From the NCBI RefSeq assembly GCF_032854445.1, contig NC_088296.1, forward strand, positions 19,149,485-19,213,484: DNA of 64,000 bases, given 5' to 3'. The stretch comes from Liolophura sinensis (Eukaryota > Mollusca > Polyplacophora > Chitonida > Chitonidae). Of the stretch, positions 11,728-23,200 are shown piece by piece. The notes under the pieces were generated by a model, which searched no databases, had not been told where the DNA came from, and saw only the letters and a program-made list of their open reading frames with translations. A program made the translations under genes and the position numbers. Position 1 is the first letter of the stretch. The number at the start of each line of letters is the position of its first letter.

Positions 11728-11926
11728 TAGCGTCCCAGTGTGGTGCAATGAGCCAGGGGTATCTGAGCCCAAGCCCAGCTTGTGCTAGCTTTCTCGCCGG
11801 CCGTACGTTGGAAGGTATGCGAGCAAACTGCGAATGGCCGTGGGTTTCCCTAGGGTTCTGTCCGCCGTGGTATATAAGTGAAATGTTCCTGAATGCGTCG
11901 TAAAGCACCAATCAAGTGAATAAATA
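11728..11926 (+). mobile_element. Old, diverged SINE (unit 1)
   Basis: GTGGTGCAATGAGCCAGG and GGGTTTCCC..CCGCCGTGGTATATAAGTGAAAT..CACCAATCAAGTGAATAAATAAA align with the younger SINEs but with many changes and no clear flanking repeats. Counterparts are at 34619-34817 and 57204-57402. Confidence 0.6.
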
Positions 11927-11974
11927 AACATACCCTCGATTTCTGGTAGGAATCAGTTTTAAAACTATAAAAAA

Positions 11975-12078
11975 ACTTCCCTGCCCGATTTCCTCCCACC
12001 ATAATAGTGCCGTGGTATAAGTGATTTATTTTTGAGTACGCCGTATAGCGCCAGTAAAATAAGTGAATAAATAACTGC
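11975..12078 (+). mobile_element. SINE 3'-tail fragment (unit 1)
   Basis: CCCACCATAATAGTGCCGTG, GTATAAGTGATTTATTTTTGAG and AAATAAGTGAATAAATAA match the SINE 3' end. The fragment abuts a (GCAC)n tract. Counterparts are at 34867-34972 and 57455-57555. Confidence 0.55.
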
Positions 12079-12865
12079 ACGCACGCATGCACGCACGTAC
12101 ACACCCACACAGAGACCCTGGGCCTTACATTCTTCCTTTTTTCCTGTAGTTCTGCCTTTGATACGTATACTGTTGAAATATATACTTAGAAAGAATACTG
12201 AAAGAATATACTCAGTCCACAGCAATATAAATTTGATCTATTCCAAAAATTACAATTATAATTAGATTTCAATCTAAACGTCTAAACAGACACTCTTGTA
12301 CAAAATGGATGTACTGCTCCAATAAGCGCAAGGCCAATTCCCAAAACCAGATTCTACACAAAACACCAGAGTACATGTATTAGGAAAGTATATTCAGAAA
12401 TTATGCAGGAGTTATACAACGAGAAGCAATCAACAGTTTTACAATAATGACGGGAAAACACAAAGAATGTTATGGGCGAATTAATTATTAAATCAATATC
12501 AAAATCCTGCTACAATCTACTTGGTATTTTGAATTCAACCAAATGAAGTATGTGAGTTGTTTTTTTTTTTTGGAAATGTTCAGATATATTATGTGGCGAT
12601 CTAATTTAACATGATGAATGTCTGTCCTTACCCGCAGGGTTAATCGCATTTAAATACAGTTATGACGCAAATTGCCACAGATGTCCCAAAATTTTATTCA
12701 CAATACCAAAACGCCTCAGGTATGTCACAGCAGTGTTATAAGCGTCTAACAGCAAATATATGCGTTGAAAAGGACATTCGGATTCCAGCTGTCAACCACT
12801 GATAAAAGAGCTATCTCACTGGCTACAGTAAGATAACACTTTCGTTATTACACACCCCAACGCCA

Positions 12866-13005
12866 TGACGTCACAATAAACGCTTTTGTTTTATGACATT
12901 TTAATCCGAGCTGAACAGAATGACGTCATCATTTAAAGTTCAGTCAAATTTAACGTATCTTACGTCACGCAACAGCAAACGACGTCATACGTCACGTGCG
13001 ACGTC
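12866..13005. promoter_or_regulatory. Cluster of CRE-like ACGTCA sites (unit 1)
   Basis: Two perfect TGACGTCA palindromes (12866-12873, 12921-12928) and three further ACGTCA sites (12962, 12982, 12989), plus a CACGTG E-box overlapping the last one, lie within 140 bp. By family knowledge TGACGTCA binds CREB/ATF bZIP factors. All sites are kept in units 2 and 3. It lies ~3.8 kb upstream of the 5' signal exon of gene C and ~3 kb past the end of gene A. Enhancer activity is inference. Confidence 0.45.
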
Positions 13006-14924
13006 TCGCTGTATACAAAAGTCTGCGAAGATCTCCAGGCAAAAACATTGCTTAAACTTTTTTAATTACACACAATCAACATATTGTCAAAATTTAAATA
13101 ATAAATAGAATATTGTTAACAGAAAGTTAAATGTTATAAATATTTTTTTTCTGGAAATGTGGAAATGATAAGCCAACAGACGCGAGTTATCGTTTTCACT
13201 TCTCACACGAAAAATATTTATGATGTCCACCTCCACTGTGCAATATCCTCTCTCTGTTCGTCCCTCCGATGTTCCAGTGGAAGGCGAAAAACATTTTATG
13301 GAAAATATATTTACATGTAATAACGCCGTAAACATAACTCTAACTATATGTAAAATGAAATCACTTCACAACTCAATAGCTTATATTCACAAACCAAATA
13401 TAAGAATATCACGAACTGCTAACAGCTTTATCTTCAACTGACACAGAAATCTGACAGATTCTGTGTTTGCGTCTCAAAGGTTGCACACTATTGTACAGGC
13501 CATATATTAAGTGTGTAAATGACCTACAATCGTGTTCATGGCTAAAGACAAATTTAGACTTTATTAGTTGAGGACTGGCAGTTTGTGAACTCGTTTTGCC
13601 TCATTGCTGTCAGTCAAGTTCTATGTTAGAGGAAAGCAAGAAAAAATGTACAAGTAATAAAGGAAAAGTGCAGAGGAAACTCAGCAGAGGAAACCGCAGT
13701 GCGCGTGTTACTCGATGGAATTTCATTGGAGGGTGCTATAATATACAGCGGTGTATAGCTACATTTATTGACACAACGTCAGCCCGAACCCATTATCGAC
13801 AACAAGGAAACGCAACGTTTATTTTACCTCTCTAACATGGTAGTTAATTTTGCGTACCGGTATCATATTCAAAGCAGTAGCCTATGGCAGATACAAGTTG
13901 TGGACTGTTGATACAGTAAGCCTGCTGTATCACTTTTGAGTAGCCTGCAGATGCACGGAAGGGGTATTCCTTGTTTAGGTCGTAGCTTCTGCAGGGGATG
14001 GGGGTTGTTCTGGCGATTTTTTTCCACTATTAATTATTTATAACATTACAAAAGGCTTGTTGTACAACTAGATTCAAACTCAATTCTGAAACAAATAGAA
14101 ACAAATGTATGCTCCACTGAGACTGTTCTAGGCATTCGACTGTCGCTGAATTTCATGCTTTAGTTTTGTGGTGGTGGCTTTTGAGATGAGAGCAGCGCTG
14201 ACCTAGTTATCGTGGACGTCAGGGAAAACACCCGACTTAAACACAGCGTTTGAAAATAATTTTACTCTATTTTATACAAGAAAAGAGAAAAAATTCATCC
14301 CTTGTATGCACGAAAGACGAGCAAATTTAGCTCCTTAATTCTCATTAATTATAAAAAAAATTATATCAAATTTAAATTAATTTGAAAGCACTGTCCGATG
14401 AGATGCCGTCTCCTCAGTCCTTTCTGCCTCCTGCAGATCAAATGAATTTTTACTGACTCTGGTATATTTGTTATTTAGAAACTGCTGACTAAGCGGTAAA
14501 ATGAACGACAAAAAGTGCATTTGTATAAGTTGAAGAGCGTGTCTAAGTAGGCGTATGGACTACTGGGAAAATGAATGCGGTTTGGTCCGAGACTGTATGC
14601 TGACTGACCTAATATGTAATACCGTCGTTGAATATGGTTGTAATTTTTCTGTGTAGCTCTGTGTTATCATGTCACTTTATATAGGGAATGGGTAAAGGCT
14701 ACGTCACAGCTTAGGCCATGCATTTCTAAAAGCAACGTGTCGGATAGAATTCTCAATATGTCTGGCTCGACTTACACCAGCCATTTGTGCAGCACTGTCA
14801 TATTGTTCTACATGGTATTTTGCGAAATCTCATTAAAATAATGAAGTATTACACTTTTTAGAAAGCTTGGGAATCCTTCTTTCCATTAAAATATGTTTTA
14901 GCCATGTGCTTTCTTGTCCTTTGA

Positions 14925-15340
14925 GCCATTGTGCCAGGGGGCATGTAAATTGCTGTCATTTATGCATTTACAAGGACAGTTAGAATAAATGGCTCAGTTG
15001 GTTAGCGCGCTAGCGCAGCGTAATGACCCAGGAGTCTCTCACCAATGCGGTTGCTGTGAGTTCAAGTCCAGCTCATGCTGGCTTTCTCTTCGGCCGTATG
15101 TGGGAAGGTCTGGCAGAAACCTGCGGGTGGTCGTGGGTATGTCAGTCCGCCCACCATAATGCTGGCCGCCGTCGTATAAGTGAAATATTCTTGAGTTCGG
15201 CGTAAAACACCAATCAAAAAAAAAAAAAAGTTAGAATAAAACCTAAACGTAGGTAAACTGATATGATGCCAGATTTTACCGGTTAACATGTGACCACCTG
15301 CCAGCTATCAAACTGTCGTCGCTGCTCTGGTCCTTCTCCC
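14925..15340 (+). repeat. Unnamed interspersed repeat split by a SINE
   Basis: The left part ends CAGTTAGAATAAA at the SINE and the right part resumes with GTTAGAATAAAACCTAAACG, then GTGACCACCTGCCAGCTATC and CTGTCGTCGCTGCTCTGG. Confidence 0.6.
14990..15229 (+). mobile_element. tRNA-derived SINE with target-site duplication (unit 1)
   Basis: Starts TGGCTCAGTTGG (A box) and has GAGTTCAAGTCC (B box) ~60 bp on, then a tRNA-unrelated body and poly(A). It is flanked by GTTAGAATAAA at 14979-14989 and 15230-15240. It sits inside a copy of an unnamed interspersed repeat and is shared by all three units, so it predates the amplification. Confidence 0.8.
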
Positions 15341-15798
15341 TATGCTCTGTGTGTATTTCATAGGGGGAGTTTTGTGCTCGAACTCTTTTATAATTGAACG
15401 TAGAAAAAGTCCAACTGTCTCGTGTGACCTATCAAAATTGTTTGGCAACTATTTTGATAGCATTCATTAAATACATGGGTGTCTGTAAAAAGTGTAATAT
15501 AAAGAAATTTTGTGTAGACAAATGAACAAGAAAATTGAGAATCTAAACGTTGTGTGAACTCGAGAATTTCCAAAAAGAAAGACGTGTCATTTGTGCCTCT
15601 GGAATGGGGTGAAACAGGTGATAATTAAATCAATTTCTACATGGTTGCCTTACATTTTTCACCATTCACCATTCACATGGCACAGTAGGACTGTTTTTAC
15701 CTTCAACGACAAAAATGTTCCAATGCCAAACTCTCCTATTATACTACAAAATAGTCGCTTCCTGTGAACTTCACCTAGAACTGTTAGTTTCATTTCTA

Positions 15799-15804
15799 TT
15801 TATT
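15799..15804 (-). promoter_or_regulatory. Candidate polyadenylation signal of gene A
   Basis: The first AATAAA on the minus strand after the stop codon lies about 300 nt downstream. It is kept in units 2 and 3 (38690-38695, 61582-61587). The hexamer is common by chance in AT-rich DNA, so support is weak. Confidence 0.3.
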
Positions 15805-16101
15805 GACTTATCTGTTACACTCTGTGTTCAACCCCGATTTGTTCAAGAATTCTTCGCCTACATCACGGTGCTCATGTTTATGTTTGAACAATACTGGGCC
15901 GTGTAGATAAAGCCAAAGTGTCGGGATTAAACCGGGGACACCTGAGGGAAACGGACTTTCTGGAGGAATGCCTTTCAACATATCAAATTACATGTATGTG
16001 TTTTACTGAGGCGTAGAAATGTACTAAATCTGTATACAAATAAAGCATTTTGTCTAAAACATCAAAAATTAAATTTTGAACACGTGCCTTGGAGAAAAGT
16101 G

Positions 16102-16325
16102 TTATATGTTTTTAACGACCCATACTGTCCATTTTGGATTCTTCTTGTAAGTGATCGTAGAACTTCGCCTATATCCTCTACACTCAAAGGTATCCACGTT
16201 GAAATTAAACACGGTACACATTTCATTCTCCATGCAAACACGTGAACACATGGTGGGCTGGGAAATTCTTAGCGTAAATAGCGGATCTCCAATAAGCAGG
16301 TTAGCATCCGGCTCACGCATGACAA
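16102..16325 (-). CDS. Gene A exon 7: PAN/apple-like C-terminal domain and stop
   Basis: This terminal coding exon has 224 nt. The acceptor TTTTTTTACAG is at 16326 and the TAA at 16104-16102. The translation shows CSRVCMENEMCTVFNF, then a Cys 9 residues later and the end WTVWVVKNI. The spacing C-x3-C-x5-C followed by an F-x-F core is that of PAN/apple folds, which bind proteins or sugars. The region is about 74 residues, near the size of a minimal PAN module. It is in frame with the hinge exon through a joint Val codon. Confidence 0.75.
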
Positions 16326-17145
16326 CTGTAAAAAAAGAAAAACGTGCATAAAGCCTGTACATGTTCTTATTGATTTGGAAAAATTCTGAAAGAAGACATA
16401 TCAAGTCCAGAGTAATAAAAGTTAGAAAATGTCTTAGAAAATGGTTTTCAGTGGGGTCGGTAGATTTGTTCCGTGTACAGTTATTTAATAAATGGATTGT
16501 AAAACGGTCCATTGCTTAATAAAATAGAAAATTCAAGCAACTCGATGAACGGTGAACGTCATGGAAATTGTAACGCTTAATTCACTAAAGATTTGTTGCA
16601 AGAGTGAACAAAACACCCAAACAACTGCTGGTTGAAACTCTATCACTGAAACATTGGCGAGGAACAGTAGTATAGAGAGTAGACAAATCTCCACTGAGCG
16701 TGTCCTCATGCGGTACAGTTATTTGAGCGCCCAGCTCTTTAGTACAATATTTCTTTTAGTCAGAATCCACAAACTGTTGACGCCTTAACTATTTGTAATT
16801 CAACAACATGACTTTTTTGACATTGACCGAAATATCTTCGTTAAGAGAGTGAATAACTTTGGGTGGTGCAGCTTTTTGAATTTCTTTAATTAACAAAAGA
16901 CAAATTAGTTAATTAGTTCCTCCTGAGTAGGTCGTTATAAAATATGATTATGTTGCGACAAGTGTTATAGTGATATTTGGCTTCTCTTCTAGGAACTTCT
17001 AGGAATTCTTGCACGCAAATATAATATTCTTTGGGCCTACATCGCTGTTTCTCTATAGCTAATAGTCATTTGAGTCATTAGTTTTAAGATTCCTTGCGTG
17101 TTTCGATCATCACTGAAAATGTTGACTATTTCTAAGAAAGTACAT

Positions 17146-17221
<76 letters not shown>

Positions 17222-20200
17222 CTAAAAATGTTGACTACTTCTATGACGGCTTGTACAACATACAAATGTATTGTTTGACACCCATAGATTAAAATGGAAC
17301 TTTATCTGCAAACTTTTCACGCTGCTACCATGTATTAAGTTGCAGTTTAATAAGAGGAGCCAATGCGAACAATAAAAACATCGGTAAATTCATTGAAAGT
17401 GAATGATAAGGTGTAAATGTATGGTGTCCTCTATTACGGTTGGGGACTACTGGTGCAAAAATAAATGGCCAGTGGCATCTCATCACTTACTAAACTTACT
17501 AATCTTACCTGTCGTTGTGGCTTTTTGATGAACGGGCATAACAGGCTTCTGCTTTGATTCCAGGTCAGGCTTCACTTTTGGTTCCAACACTGGCTTCAAT
17601 ACAGGTGCGTCTGAAAAACAAAGGTTTACAATTGTCCTACAACTACTACGTTTTTTATATTTATTTTCGCGATACAAAACCATCATTCTACTCAGTTTGC
17701 CTACATAGGTACACATGTTCATTACGACCACTTATTGCGACAGTCATCTAAAAATATTATCAAAAAGGTTTGTTTGTGGCTGTATATGAACGTTAGGGGC
17801 AGTTCATAAAGTATGTATCCGCTAAATCCGAACTTTACAAATGCACTACCAAAATTGTTGGAGATTATTACTCCCCTGATATATTTTCTTCTCTGTATAA
17901 AAGCATTCAATATCGCTATTTTTTCTTAATTTTACAGCTCCTGGCAACCGTTATAGCAATTCTGTTTTGTTCACATTTCGGTTCGTTTCGTAGAAGCATT
18001 CATCAGCATCTGGTACCGTTTCTAGTCCTGATCAGCGATGACTGAAATGTTTACCCAGACTACTCAGACCACACAGATCATGTAACCAGGGGCAGGCCTC
18101 AGCGACACCTATCTTGTTCAAGATGTCGCTGAACAATTTAGGCCGAACATGACTAATAACTACTATAGAGTGTATAGTATTTATACATTTACAAATGTAT
18201 CATTTTAATGATAAGCCTGTTCAAACCAACCCTTTAAAATTTTCCAATCTCACATATTCAGCTATCAAATTTACCAAATTTACTTACAATATAGTGACTA
18301 AATTCTATTAAAACAATTGTACTAAATTTAATTCGGCCCAAAAGTTCGGCCCGGTCTCGTGTGCATATAATTTTTATGGAGTGGTCCCTGACAATTGGCT
18401 TTGAGTCGTGACAAAACCTGACAAGTGCAGGAATGACCAAGCCGCCCAAAAAACCCCATTTTTTAAAATCCAATGTCACATGTAAGACCATATTAAATGA
18501 CAATGGATTGACAGAGTATTCTGGTTGTGGTATATCCTGACTGTGCTATATCCTGTCGGTACAAAATTTTGACTGTGGTATATTCCGATTCTGTTGTATT
18601 CTAAACTTGCTATACTCCGACTATTATATTTCTTCACCGTGTTATATATTGTGCTTCACTCTGACTTCGTTATACAAGCTTTCTCACTGTGCTTTCTTCC
18701 GACTGTTATATGCTATTTGTGCCATATTCTGATTGATTTATTGGCGCTCTGTGTTTTAATTCGACTGTATTGTATTCTCGCTGCTATAATCTACCTGTTA
18801 TATTCCCACAGTGCTATGTTTCCACTGTGTTATACATGTATTTCAACTGTGTTATATTGTGACGGTGTTATGTTTTAAGTATGCTATACTAGGGCTGTCT
18901 TGTATTATGACCCGAATATTTTGACTGTGCTATTTTCTGAATGTGCTATATTCTGACTGTGTTATATATTGTATTATATGTGTTGTATCCCGACTGTAAA
19001 TTTCCAAAATGTGAGCTGCTCAAACAGTACATACATCAGGTATGTAAGCTGTAGTTGTCACATAATTATGATTATTAGTATATTTTCTCTTATATTTGTA
19101 GCCTAAGCCACAACTACACTAACGGCATCTGCGACTACTAATTAAGACAACCTGTGAGTAAAAACCGCGAGAAATTACTGTATATTGGCCTGATCTTCCT
19201 TAGATTTTTTTTTTTTTTTTGATTGGTGTTTTACGGCGTACTCAAGAATATTTCACTTATACGACGGCGGCCAGCATTATGGTGGGTGGAAACCGGGCAG
19301 AGCCCGGGGGAAACCCACGACCATCCGCAGGTTGCTGGCAAACCTTCCCATGTGATTGTCCTTAGAAGATCTTGGTGAGTCCTTAAGGCAAAGGCCACTC
19401 TAAAATGAAGTATTGTCAGATGAAAGACGATTCAAAACTGTCCAGGTAAATAGTTCGATATTTTTTTTACAACTTCTTTAGCCTAGTAATATGCATTTGA
19501 ACATTTTATTCTATGGTGCACATTTCCGACCACAATGGAGACAGTGATGTCACACCAGGTTTTTGCTACTTAACACACACTAGGCTGCTACATTTCGTCA
19601 CTGTGAATCGATGTGTATGAATCTGTTAGCCACAGATTGGCTATGGTGTCATGGGGGCGAGTGGATGGTTTGGATAAATTGTCCTGTAAGAGTCATTGGA
19701 TGACATTAAAGGTGGCTACCATCACTTTCTCAAGTTTCAGGAGGGAAAGTCAGCCGCGATATTCCGGTGAGATTGATCCCTTAAAATAACAATATCAGTA
19801 CTTGCATTGCAAACAAACCCTCTGGATAGGCTGTCAATGACGATCGGCATTTTTAGGGAGAGGACAATCCCTTTGGATAGGCTATTCACGATCATTGACT
19901 TACCATATTCACATACAAACTTTGAAGAGACATCACAGTACGCTTGCGTCCACTCCCATCCTTCAGGATACGGACACAGGCGACCACAGTCCAATTTGTA
20001 TCTTAGAAACCTATAAGTGTGAGGGTTTATAAACCAGCGCAGAGAATACATGGGTGTTCCTGCAAATATATAAACATAATCCTGTGATTAATGTGAAGTT
20101 TTCTTTTTAATGCGATTGTTGACATCCATTTTAACCTTCAGTAACGGGGAGAATAGATGTATCAAGAAGAGTGTATAAATTTAGACCTTTGTTTAACAAT

Positions 20201-23200
20201 TCCAGCTGGACGTTCGTTAAACAATTACAGCTGCTATTTAACATAGTTAGGGGAAGCATGCTTATTGTGGTGAATTAGAACGCCACGCTGGATATATGAA
20301 CAGCTGCTTTCAAACTGCAACAGGGGTACACATTTTGATTATCGACAACTTGCATACTGGCATAGCACACACTTTTTAATAAGTACTGACTTTATTCATT
20401 CGCCTCGAATATTCCTCGCGTCTTGCCAACAACTTTACAAACTCATGACTGCGTGTCATTGCCTTATCCCGTCCTAATTTCATACTTGACATACTCTCTT
20501 AGTTCATTGTTATTTTGTGTGTTATCGAACTAGTCGTGTGGTTATTAACCAGGAGTGTACATTTTTGTTGACTTCTGGTATACGACGGTGTTTTTTCGAT
20601 GCATAGATTTAGAGTTTGCTTGTTCGAATCCAGTTGTGTGTTGATATCATTGCACAGAAGTGTACAGTTAGTGTGGTGAGCCGATCAGAACATTCTCGCA
20701 CAATATATTACACAGTTTTGTGCCTAATTATTGTAAAGTTTATTTCATAACATAGTTTACATTTGTGGATTTGAAAGTCAAGAGGATGCATGCATGCGGG
20801 CCAGTGTTTCTTTGGTGATTGGAAGATATGTCGGGGGGGGGGGTAAATGTTTTTTTTACATTTCATTCAAAAATGTAGTCTCTGTTATAACGTTGATGAT
20901 GTATGGAAACACGCAGAGACACGTACAATCAGACACACGCACAAATGCACAAACATACACCCGCGCACAAACCCGGGCACACAAACGCGCACAAATTTAT
21001 ATAAATGGTGGCCTAGCCAAACCTTTCACCCAACAGGGATCGAAAAGACTACACGAGGAAATAGGATTGAATCGTACCAAAGGCATTTAGTACAGCAGGG
21101 TTAGTTATACAGGGATGTCTTACTCGAATGCCTCAATAGCTGATAAAATATACACATCCTTTAGGCGAGTCCATACTGAGAAAATGTGTTTCACAAGTAA
21201 GCTAACATTACACACAAAGTTCATACCGTCAACCCAGACCCACAGATTTTCCTTCTCCCGGTCTGATACCCCAATCCAAACACAGTTTTCATCAACACGA
21301 GAGCTCAGAAATCTGGCCATTGGTGCGTTCAGTGTTCTTGTTCCTGGTTCTGGTATGATTTTTGCCAAACGCCCACCATCTTTTTCACAACTGGTCACTG
21401 CGTTTGCAAAATCAGTCTCCACATCTGAAACTTTGTAGATCTTGCCGTTGTCGACATACTCGTTGGAATCAGCACTGCTGGCAGCTGCAAATGTTTTGTC
21501 CATTCATGACATGAAATGACCACTGATTAGAAAATTAGTTATACTCATATCGAAAACATATCTGCACAAATCAATAATTTTATCTAGTTCTAAAAATTAT
21601 AACTGATATTGAAAGATTTCCTGTTACGCTGTCATGACAATACCGAAGGCTTTCATTTTGACATTTAATTATCATTTCTTGGAATCCAGTAAACACCGAA
21701 GGTTTATGACGATTTGAATCAATGTCACAATTTTCACTACAAAATGTAGTGTGTAAAGAATATTCTATCAAACTTCAATAATAATTCAATAGTACACTAA
21801 AATTCGTAATTCTAAGGCAAGTACGGTTGTCTTGTGAGTACAAATAAAGATGGACTGTGTGTCTAGAGCCGGCACAAAGACTCAGAAGCCTCTCACCATT
21901 GGCGGTCGCTGTCAGTTCAAGTTTAGCTCATGATGGCATGATTCCTCTGGACACAGACCCCCATTACAACTTCCGTTTTTCGGTAGGGACGATTGTAGTT
22001 CTGTGAATTTTAGGGTATAAAGTCTGTTTTTGCTCCCAGGCGTCCATTTTTGGTGCACAGGTGCATGCTTGGTATTAAAATGCAGGAAACTGTCTAAACT
22101 TTGAGGAGGTATGAGCTTTATTGATTAAAGTTTGAAATTCTGGGTGAGAGGACACAAGGTGTGAGGTAGTGATGAGGCTGCGAGTGACGTCCCCTTGGCG
22201 TTGCTAGGCACGCCTCTCAGCTGCCGGCATGGAAAGGTCCAGATTTTGACGGTCAACCTATGTCAAGATTTTTATGGCTTCTTTCTCACAGGATAGGCCA
22301 GGTATGCACCAAAGCTTATTGGCCACAGAATGTTTGGGACTGAGCTACAGCACTAGACGTTAACATTGTCGCTTATGGAAAATTAATGGGGCTCCGAGGC
22401 CTGTACTACAGTGATACGGAGGAAGGTGGGTTTACCCCGGCCTCAGCCCGACTTCCTCCATAATACTGACCGCGGTCGTATAAGTGAAATCTTATTGAGT
22501 GTGACGTAAAACGTCAATCCACTCAAATAAATAAATAGATAAATAAGTACATCTGCCTTTTTTCGAATAATTAGCGCCCAGGAACCTAATGCATGTAATT
22601 TTGCCAAAATGGAGGTATGACAATAAATGATTTTTAATCAGTTACAATCAAATGAGAAACATATTCTGATTAACAACAATGTTTTAACCCACAGGGTTCA
22701 TGATTTGGATGTTGATTTCATTGTTTCATCTAGAATATATCTTCCCCATTTCCGACATCATATAAAACTGATGACTGCCTCTCTTTGCATCAAATATATG
22801 CGACCAGACATATGTATGCCAGCATTCAATCAGAATGATCGTTCCAGTTCAATAAACTCAAGGTCAGTTCCCAAAACGGCGCACAATGTACACCACTGAG
22901 GAAAGAACACAGTATGCAAATTCAGAAGTAGGACGGAATCATGCAAAGGGAAGTAGTCAACAGTTTTCCATGATGTTGGAAAGACGAAAGGAATATTTTA
23001 GACGTATGAATGAAATAAGTGTTTAAATTGTACACCTTGTCAGTATTCAACTTGTGGATAATAAAATATGTATCTCAGTCTGCCTTCGTTTGCAGCTGTT
23101 CATGCAACGTGGTGATCTACTTAAAAACGAAGAATATGCAGCTCATAGTCCCGAGTTAGGCGGAAATAGACATAAGTTGGAAGGAGAATGCCAGAGATTA

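Larger units (their letters stand above)
9043..15798. other. Intergenic DNA between genes A and C
   Basis: Contains the LINE fragment, two old SINE pieces, the CRE-like cluster, an inverted and a direct unnamed repeat, and a young-looking SINE. I see no gene. Short plus-strand frames such as 13596-13835 change frame between units through small indels. Counterparts are 31960-38689 and 54849-61581. Confidence 0.6.
17611..19903. other. Intron between CTLD-2 and hinge of gene A
   Basis: Holds the minisatellite and the truncated SINE. The rest, including the conserved plus-strand stretches near 18000-18130, shows no feature I recognise. Counterpart 40504-42793. Confidence 0.6.
1..22931. repeat. 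Tandem unit 1 of a ~22.9 kb head-to-tail array
   Basis: The sequence beginning GACGGAATCATGCAAAGGGA at 1 recurs at 22932 and 45838, and the text between the recurrences matches base for base over long stretches. Unit 1 is 22931 bp. The start is arbitrary because the window opens inside a unit. Compared with units 2 and 3 it carries about ten single-base or two-base indels between about 900 and 2400. It also has a 20-G run at 8540-8559 that is 6 G in unit 2 and 3 G in unit 3. Confidence 0.95.

Noticed and set aside
13596-13835. Plus-strand frame ending QQGNATFILPL, seen in all units
   Set aside because: The start and upstream frame differ between units through small indels in A runs. There is no domain and no convincing splice or promoter context.
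14990-15060. Functional tRNA gene suggested by A and B boxes
   Set aside because: The boxes belong to a SINE head. It lacks a tRNA cloverleaf end and is followed by a SINE body and poly(A).
17098-17292. Frame encoding a long Tyr-Ile repeat
   Set aside because: This is a translation of the (TA)n microsatellite.
18594-18878. 94-codon plus-strand frame
   Set aside because: It lies wholly in the degenerate minisatellite, so the frame is a by-product of the repeat.
21485-21503. ATG just upstream of the CTLD-2 exon as a gene start
   Set aside because: It would give a short leader without a hydrophobic core, and it lies in the polypyrimidine/acceptor region of a good phase-1 splice site.
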